From Adineta ricciae (lineage: Eukaryota > Rotifera > Eurotatoria > Adinetida > Adinetidae): a stretch of 64,000 bases of DNA. This document shows positions 56,247 through 64,000 of this stretch, piece after piece; within the stretch, counting starts at the first letter, position 1, and every line of letters begins with the position of its first letter. Under the pieces are notes generated by a model. That model saw nothing but the letters and a program-made list of their open reading frames with translations, did not search any database and was not told the origin of the DNA. Position numbers and translations under genes: made by a program. The stretch covers positions 6,193 through 70,192 of the forward strand of contig CAJNOJ010000094.1 in NCBI GenBank assembly GCA_905250025.1. The letters run 5' to 3'.

Positions 56247-56416
56247 AGCATTTACCGAAATTAACTAGTTTAACAGCTTATCTATGGTTTGTTAAAGATG
56301 ATAATCATTTTTATTCGTGGTTTATCAAAGCAACACAGAATTTCAATATTATTTTCGATCTTAAACCCACTAGAAAACGTGAAACTCTCTTATCGGCTTG
56401 GATTGAGCGAAAATGA
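56247..56416 (+). CDS. C-terminal fragment of an unidentified protein (copy B')
   Basis: The 56-codon counterpart of 32511-32680, open from the contig edge and ending …SAWIERK. Only two residues differ. The frame can be read across the n from the aminopeptidase, but both copies beginning at the same base after different genes shows that this link is accidental. Confidence 0.55.
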
Positions 56417-56946
56417 AACGTGCATCTATTTACTGACGAAAAATAACGGTTCTCATTGATCAAAACATCAACTGTCTGCTTCTATAAGTGTAACATCGTA
56501 TCTTTTCTAAACAAATAAAATCGGAAATTTGAGCTTCTCTCCTTGTTATTGTGAACTGGATGTGTCATTTATTTTACTCTTTTACACCGCACTTCAACAT
56601 CTATCATAACAACATATGTTGCTTTCCGGTTTATTTGCTCATCTCCTCTCACCGATGAGTGTTTTTACTTTGTCATAGTGAGCTTTCTGATCGCTTATTT
56701 TCCTCTGAATTATATAGCCTTGGTAGAAATGTTTGATTTACTATGACAAACTTAGTTTCTGAATTTGCATACGAACGATAAAAGTACAAGGTTCAAACTG
56801 TAACCGTGTTTTCTCATCCATCGATATTGACTTTCATTCACTGAGTTGAATTTCATTTGCCATTACCGAGAAGTACAAATACATCGAGGGAGAAGTTCCA
56901 ATCAATGAATAGTTTGTCGATTGATTAGAAATACGTAGAAAACAGA
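56417..56946. other. Intergenic region before NHL/EGF gene (copy B')
   Basis: The counterpart of 32681-33243, about 33 bp shorter, with the AATAAA of the fragment at about 56515. No gene is seen. Confidence 0.6.
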
Positions 56947-59799
56947 ATGATGTTGATGCATACTGATTTTCGGTATTTAGCTTTGATCCTGATGATCAAG
57001 GCTTCGACAGGTAAAGACAACATACATAACTCGCACATGCATACATGTTCTCTTCCTTTTCATTTAGAGCTGTTTTATACTCAACTCAAATTTAGTCCAT
57101 GTGCAGCATGGAATCCGAACGCGACTACTTTCGCGAATAGCGTTATACTGCGTGCTAAACCTTGGATATTGTCTGTTAGTACTAACAACACTCTCTTCGT
57201 TAATCTTGGAAATAACAATACGGTTCTGACATTGTTCGAAAACGGTAGTGTCATAGCACAAAATATGTCACACGGCTTAAATAGATCTTACGGCATTTTT
57301 TCCACGAATAATAATGAGGTTTATGTTGACAACGGCGAGTTGAATCATCAAATCAATAAATGGATCTTGAACATGACGACTCGTACAATCGTTATGAATG
57401 TATCTGATCGATGTCTAAGCTTATTTATTGATATGAATGATACTCTCTATTGCTCAAATGCTCGGCTACATCAAGTCGTGAAAGTCTCTCTTAGCGATGC
57501 TCCTGATAATGTATCAATTGCAGCTGGTAATGGTACTTCAGGATTCACAGCTATGCAATTGTATACCCCTGGTGGAATTTTTGTCGATGAAAACTTTAAT
57601 TTGTATGTAGCTGATTACGGCAACGATCGGATTCAACTTTTTCAATGGAACCAACGGAATGGGACCACAGTTGCAGGCGATGGAGCACCTGGTACGATCA
57701 CGCTCAATGGTCCATCTGATATCATTCTCGACGGCAATCAATATATGTATATCACTGAGTTATACAATGCTCGAATCATTGCGTCAAGTCCATATGGCTT
57801 TCGATGTCTGGTCGGATGTACAGGCATAAACGGTTCAGCAGCGAATCAACTCTTTGGACCAACCAGTCTCGCTTTTGATAGCTACGGTAATATTTTTGTT
57901 GCTGATCGAGACAATCGTCGAATACAAAAATTCCTACTGAGCACAAAATCATGCGGTAAGTACCTTTATTCTATCAAAGAAGTATTTTGCCCGGAAGCAT
58001 TCTACTTGTATTGTTCTTACATAGAAGTGTCGTACAATCAACCACAGTTTTGTTCATCTGCACAATGGCGATCTGATGGCGTCACTTTTGCGAATAAGAG
58101 TACAAATGATAGTTTGCCGCTTTCTGTTTTTGTTGATACTAACAATACTATTTTTCTCACCACAATCATACCCAATCAAGTGGAGATATGGCTCGAAGGA
58201 AGCACAAGCCCGATAGAAAACATTTCTTTTGGCTCTTATATACCGCATACTGTCTTTGCTGCCTTGAATGGCGATACTTATATCGTTAATGGTAGCTACG
58301 AGGTCCAGAAGTGGCCATGGAATTCAGCAAACATCGCCATTGTCATGAACACCAATGCTACTTGCTTTAGTCTTTTCATCGACTTTAACAATACTCTGTA
58401 CTGTTCTTTGACAGCCTATAACATCGTTGTCAAAAAATTCCTCAGCGACAGTGCCAATACGTTCTCACCCGTTGCCGGCAATGGTTCCATGGGTTCAGAA
58501 ACCAATACGCTTAGTGATCCTATGGGAATATTCGTTGATATACTATTGAATTTATTCGTGGCGGACTTTTCGAACAATAGAATTCAGCACTTTCGATATG
58601 GTGAACTCGAAGGAACAACATTGGCAGGAAATGGATCTTCCAAAGCATTCTCACTTTTGCAGCCGATAGCGGTTCTCGTTGACGCTGATGAGTATCTCTT
58701 TATTTTGGAATACTTTCATAGTCGCATAGTACGAGTCGGACCAGGACCCAACGATTACCAATGCGTAGTTGCATGTACACAGTCCAGTGGCTCGAATGCT
58801 GATCAATTGTTACTACCCTACAGTTTTACATTTGACAACTACGGTAATATCTTTGTTGCTGACTATGGAAACTATCGAACCGAAATATTCTTCTTCATGA
58901 AAGACTCGTGTGGTAAATTTCTGATCAACACCTCTTGTTTGAAATGAAATTCCTTGTCCTATAGATGTAACATCAGTTTCTCAAAGTACAGCATCATTAA
59001 TAAGTAATCTAATCTTGATATTTACGAAATAGAGACGACCTTCATTCCTATTTAGCATCAGAATTGACAAATTATACTCAAACATGGAATTCTTTCTCGC
59101 CTTTTCCCATCATAGCATCTTCTTGTCCATCACCTGCGCAGATTGGCTCCTATTGTAATCAATCTAATCTTCCTTGTGATGTTTTGCAACCATGTCAAAA
59201 CAATGGTAGCTGTATTAATAATAGTACCGTATCGAACGGCTACACATGTCAGTGTTTACCTGGTTTTGTTCAAATAAATTGTCAATATGACAGTCGAATT
59301 TGTCGGTCAGACACTTGCTTCAATAACGGTATGTGTTCACATAGGTAAAACCAAGCTCGAACTTTTTCAATTTTTAGGTATATGCAATCAAACATCGAAT
59401 ACGACATTTTCCTGTTTATGCTCAGCTGGTTGGGAAGGTCATCGTTGTCAAACAAAAATAAACTATTGTGCCATTGCCACATGTTACAACAAAGGTGTTT
59501 GTCAAGCCCTGCTACTTAATTATACATGTTTATGTCTCGGCGACAGCTATTCGGGTCGCCATTGTGAAATCACTCAGAATCGAATTAGTCAACTCCAGAT
59601 TATTTCGAAGTCATTTGCATGTGCTGCAATTGTCGCGATGATTACTGCGGCATTGTTTGTGATCATATTGGATGTGTTAAAATACGGCTTTGGCTTTGAC
59701 CCAGCTGACGCAGAACGTCGATCACGAAAGCGAAAAAAACCTATTTGTATTGTAAGATTTATTTACGTTAACCCACCTGTAAAGGAAACAACAGTTTGA
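56947..59799 (+). CDS. NHL-repeat, EGF-repeat single-pass membrane protein (copy B')
   Basis: Exons 56947-57010, 57068-57955, 58025-58912, 58965-59003, 59056-59328, 59378-59799; 857 residues, all exon lengths equal to copy B. The signal peptide, both 888-bp module exons, three EGF repeats and the TM helix are intact. Changes such as TNIPNQ to TIIPNQ and GNGSMGSGP to GNGSMGSET are scattered. The two stop-free introns (57 and 69 bp) are again in frame; the third intron has stops here. Confidence 0.85.
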
Positions 59800-59988
59800 T
59801 TGTGATGACAATAGTCAATTGTTATTTGTTGTCTTGAGCGATTCGTTTTACAAATACACTATCTTTTCATTGGCGTTGACTTACATAAGTGAATGATGAA
59901 ACTAAAACGACTTGGAAAAAATTATGTTTATTTAAAATATAAGAATATCATCGAGTTTAATAGACAGAAAGGAGTCAAAATACGTAGT

Positions 59989-61538
59989 TCATAGATTTGC
60001 GCTTGCGGACGTAATACGCTGGCGACACGTGGCACAAACTCGTGTGGTTTCAAGCCATTTGGTGATGCACTCTACGTGAAATAGATGACCACATGGTAAT
60101 CTTTTCACCTTTTCGTTTGCTTCATACTCCATTCGACAAATCACACTAGAACGAAACAGAAACGTTATTTTCATTTAGCTCCTTTCCTATGGACATCTAC
60201 TAACCATTCTTTTTGATCAAATTGATCTGATATCTCACCAAAAGTAACATCGGGTAAAGCATTGATCGCATTTGGTGATGCAGGAGGCTCTGCAGTATTG
60301 GTGCCTGGAGCAGTAGGAAATCGTTCCTAAGAAAAGAAGAAATCAACACTAAGCAAAACCGAATTCTCGATTCATACTCGAATTATTGCGAATAGTGGAA
60401 CAGTAATGGACGCCGGTAAGCATGCAGCAAGACAAGTACCGATTGTAACTCCCAGACAACAGAGAAGACACGTCAATGGCCAAACAATAAGTGGTAAAAA
60501 CACACAAATAATTTGCCATGTAAGTAAAGTTTTGTGCAATTGAGGAGCTACTTTTTGGCACGACTTATCTGTCCGAGATGAAAATAAGAGAACAGCTCCG
60601 ATCGAAAAGTAATAAACAACACATAATGTTATCAAATACGATATCAAATAACGAATAGCAGCTACATAAAGAAAGGTTCTTCGTAGATTTCGTGCGCGGT
60701 AAAAGATTTGATTGATTACTCCGTCGAAAATTCGATCACATATTATACAAATTTTCAGAAGAAGTCCAACATAACCGAAGGATTTCAGTGGGGCACGATG
60801 ATAAAGATCTTCGACACTATGACAGATACATTCGGAATTATGAACTTTGAGTACAGCTGAGAGAACAAAACCGATGTAGAAACACGGAATAAGAATTGAT
60901 ATGAAACGAATTAAGCATTCGGAAACTAACGAGCGTCGGACGGGAAGCGTTGCTTTTGATGGAGCAATGAACCATAAAACCCATGTGTTGAAACATACGA
61001 TGCCAAGGTAAAATCGAACGGCGTCACAACTGGTTGTTGATGACGTTTTGGAACCGAATACAAAAGCTGTACCCACACAAATGCATAGAAATCGAAGAAG
61101 ATGCAGCATATTTCGTTGAGGGTACCCGTTGGAGCTTGTATCTTCAACGACTAATGTGTAACGTTTTCGCCAATTTCGTATAAAAAACAAGAATATCGTA
61201 GCTAATTCAAGACTTGCAAAAATAAGTATGCAAATGGATATGACGATGACACTACTGGAGGACGAACACGTATTTTTACCATAGTAAAGGCCGAGCGAAA
61301 GAAGGATAACGTCAATAATGAGATAAGTTAATCGAAGTAAACTACCGGAGAGAAGTCGATCTAAACGAGATAATGAATCGACCCATGTTGGAGATTCGTC
61401 ACTATCATTAATGATCGGTGCAGGTGCTGCGCGGGCTTCATTAATTGAATCGCTGTGCATGTACGTGTTGGCGATCGAGATGAATGGGTTTGTTCGAGTT
61501 AAATTTACTCGTTCATCGCTGGTTTGGTTCGTTGACAT
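59989..61538 (-). CDS. Polytopic membrane RING-H2 protein (copy B')
   Basis: Complement of 60378..61538, 60205..60326 and 59989..60145; 479 residues. The RING-H2 ligands are unchanged from copy B. Differences sit mostly in loops (for example KRYTLVVEDTSSNGYPQ for KREILVVGDTSSSGYSQ and HNSECICHSVEDLYHR for HSSECIYSNVEDLYYR). The gene is intact. Confidence 0.87.
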
Positions 61539-62121
61539 TCGTAGTCAAGAAGGATTTGACGCAAAAGCAACCTATAGTGAGTACTTCTAACTGGAAAATG
61601 TTACATACAAGCAAGAGAAGAGAAAAATGTCGAATGCAAACACATGGTCGACGAACAGATGAATCGTTATCGAAATGTGTGTTTTATTTGTTTCTCTTTC
61701 CTTTCGCTTAGGTATAAATACTGACAAGTCGGCGAAATTTTGCGTATGATTATCGCCCGAAACCAAATTTTCTGGTATTTTGTTCTTCTCCCTGTAGTAG
61801 TAAATAAACGTTCCTTGGAAAAACCCCAGTACAGCGAACAAAACTACCAAGATTATTCACTATTGTTATCTCTACCGTAGAGCTGACGTTAAGACTTCGT
61901 TGGATGGGGAATCAGTCAATTCTTCTCCTTTAGATGTTGTATTTTCATAACAAAACCAAACAAAGGCGACAACGTCTTTTTTGGTTCTCTTTTTCTTTGA
62001 AACTGAATCATTTGTGTTACTTTTTATGATGGATGCTCATGTAATTGCATAACAGGATGAAATATTCTCAAATGAAACGATATAAAAAAGACTGATTGAT
62101 GAGCACGTCAGATGAATAGTA
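61539..62121. other. Intergenic region between divergent RING-H2 and F-box genes (copy B')
   Basis: The counterpart of 37836-38423, collinear with small indels. No supported coding frame; presumed to contain both promoters. Confidence 0.6.
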
Positions 62122-64000
62122 ATGAATCGAAACAAACGAAAGCCGAACGTTGTATCGAAATCTAATGAAGACAATGATAAAAAGCAGCGAATTGATCGCT
62201 CTTGTCTGCCAAATGCGAACATGAACAGGTTTTTTCGATGATATTCTTTTTCTCTCATGTTCTATTTCGTTCAGATCGGTGATTACTCATCTGGAAAGTT
62301 TATCCAATGAAATCATCTACGAAATCTTTGATTTTCTTCATTCTTACGACATCTATCAAGCATTTTTCCATCTAAATACAAGATTTCGACAACTGTGTAT
62401 CCATCCGAATCTTTCGATTGCGATCACCAGTCTATCATCCAAACAAAAATCGTTTGAACGTTACTTTAACGAATTTGTCGTACCATATCTATATCGAATT
62501 CGATCACTTGATCTATCTAATCTATTCCTCATAGATCTAATTTCGAAAACAACAAACAATCTTTTGCATTGTACTCAACTGCAAACGGTCGTTCTCGGTG
62601 AATTGGAAGTATCTTATTTGACAAATATTTTAAGTAATTTGAGCACAGAATTGAATTTACTTTCGCTGACGCTTTGTATCGATGCGAATTCCAATTGTAC
62701 GCAGATCTATGATCGTATTTTTCACTTTCCGGCACTAAAATATTGCACAATACACGCTACAGTGGACAATCTTTTCGAATCGCTGCTCATTTCCGCTCAG
62801 CCAACATCTCCGATTGAATATCTGAATATCAATAGTAGTTGCCACCTGAATCATCTTCATACATGTCTCTCACATGTTCCTCAACTTCGCCATCTTTTAG
62901 TAGAATCGATTCACACCGTGGATGATGTCGACGACCTTCAAGATTATTCACACGATTTCAATCAATTAACCAGTGTTGTGCTAGTGTTGAAAAAAATCAA
63001 TTTACAACTTTTTGAGAAGTTCGTTGACAAGCACTTTCGTCAACTTCGAAAATTGACAATTTCAGTACCTGACGAAAACGATCACATCAATGCTGAACAA
63101 TGGCAGTATTTGATCGTTTCATTTATGCCTTGTTTAAAAACGTTTGACTATCAATTGGGAACCTTGTCTTGTTACCGTAATGGACATATATCGCATAAAA
63201 TTCTCTTGAAGACATTTCAAACTTCATTTTGGTTGAAGAGGCATTGGCATTTCGCCTTAGAATCGTATTTACCTACTTTTCAGCTCAAGCAAGAGATTCT
63301 TTATTCTACCCAACCGTATACGTAAGTCCAATGACGGTTGTATTCAATACCGTCTTCTCATTTTAGACGAAAACATTTTGTGCTCTCTGATCAAGCGGAT
63401 TTCATCAACAAAGACAAAGTTTCTTTGAACTACGTAGATCGTGTAATCATATTTGATATGTCAATTCCAGAGAATTCAAACAAATATTTTCCTGTTGCAA
63501 CTGAACTGGCTATATATGATCGTCATTCTGCCGTCGTCGATGGACATCTTTACGAGAATTTGCATTTGATCTTATCTCTTACACAGATTACACGACTAAC
63601 CGTCGACGATGAACTGATCAAATACAAAGATCTTTTAAATCTATTGTGTTCGTTAATTAACTTACATACACTGAGATTGTCGTCGACGCAATCGAGTTTA
63701 GACAAAAGTTTGCCGTCACAAAGAAGCGAACAGTTCTGTACGATTTCCAAACAGAACAAAATTGTCGACTTGACGATCGAAGGTGATTTCTCGTTGAAAA
63801 CTCATCAGTTTTTGCTCAACCTTTGTCCTCGTTTACAATACTTTTCCATTCAATCACCAAGTAAAATTTTATTACCAGCTATGAAATTTCTGCAATCAAA
63901 AATCCAGAAATCGACTTGTCAATTGATTTCCTTCTCGATTACTCAATTGTCTTTGACTTCAATCGAACAATTACTCGTTGATATCAGATCGAAAGCGCTT
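62122..64000 (+). CDS. F-box protein with LRR-like region, cut by window edge (copy B')
   Basis: Exons 62122-62228, 62275-63321 and 63367->64000. Exon 2 has one extra codon (HTVDDVDDLQD) relative to copy B; otherwise the layout is the same. The F-box (HLESLSNEIIYEIFDFLHSY) and leucine-rich strands are conserved. The third exon is open to the window edge, so the C-terminus is not seen. Confidence 0.83.

Larger units (their letters stand above)
56247..64000. repeat. Block B': second copy of the B/B' duplicated segment
   Basis: The same genes, order and strand as 32511-40302, with near-identical exon lengths and scattered substitutions. It runs off the right edge of the window within the third exon of the F-box gene. 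Confidence 0.92.

Noticed and set aside
56141-56416. Aminopeptidase frame continuing across the n into the 56-codon C-terminal fragment
   Set aside because: The same fragment follows a different gene at 32511, and it does not look like an M1 peptidase C-terminus; the frame agreement across the n is fortuitous.

Overview
The window looks like nuclear DNA of a bdelloid rotifer (Adineta-like). Genes are compact, with many GT-AG introns of about 48-70 bp. There are interstitial tracts of TGTGGG, which is the bdelloid telomere repeat. Most of the window is present as two slightly diverged copies. The gene families (NHL-repeat/EGF receptors, F-box proteins, divergent GPCRs, ADP-ribosyltransferase-fold proteins, a GH78 alpha-L-rhamnosidase, a fungal-like hexose transporter, a plant-like PPR protein) fit a bdelloid genome rich in horizontally acquired genes. 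The species cannot be settled from the sequence alone.

Layout. Block A (1-15660) and block A' (15705-31318) are collinear, same-orientation copies separated by 44 N. Each carries, in order: PARP-like gene (+), BTB gene (-), RING/TRAF zinc-finger gene (-), GH78 rhamnosidase (+), 3CxxC zinc-finger gene (-), a YHGT-domain ART-like gene (-), a head-to-head paralogue with a membrane anchor and a proline repeat (+), an F-box/LamG gene (-), and the start of a sugar transporter (+). A single n (31319) leads into a short contig (31320-32509) with most of the transporter, which repeats the last 221 bp of A'. After another n (32510) comes block B (32511 to about 40302): a C-terminal gene fragment, an NHL/EGF receptor-like gene, a polytopic RING-H2 gene and an F-box gene. 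Block B' (56247-64000) is a second copy of B, again entered across a single n (56246). Between them lies single-copy block C (about 40303-56245): two GPCRs and a GPCR pseudogene, a PARP-like gene, a 4-TM protein, an F-box gene, a Ly6/uPAR protein, cathepsin L, a membrane-anchored ART-fold protein, a PPR protein and a truncated leukotriene A4 hydrolase-like aminopeptidase.

Two themes recur. One is ADP-ribosyltransferase-type folds: at least four distinct architectures, plus a paralogue whose presumed catalytic His is Tyr. The other is ubiquitin-ligase parts: BTB, RING/TRAF, RING-H2 and three F-box families. The secretory and membrane set (GH78, cathepsin L, NHL/EGF, Ly6, GPCRs, MFS) suggests digestion, uptake and surface sensing.

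The A/A' and B/B' pairs differ by scattered substitutions, small indels, one frameshift, one GT-to-GC splice donor, a variable 30-bp repeat, and a rearranged interval beside telomere-like DNA. All block junctions coincide with N characters. The tandem arrangement is therefore most simply a scaffolding effect that placed two haplotypes in series, although the copies themselves are real divergent sequences. Exon boundaries were derived by eye from splice signals, reading-frame continuity and copy-to-copy comparison.
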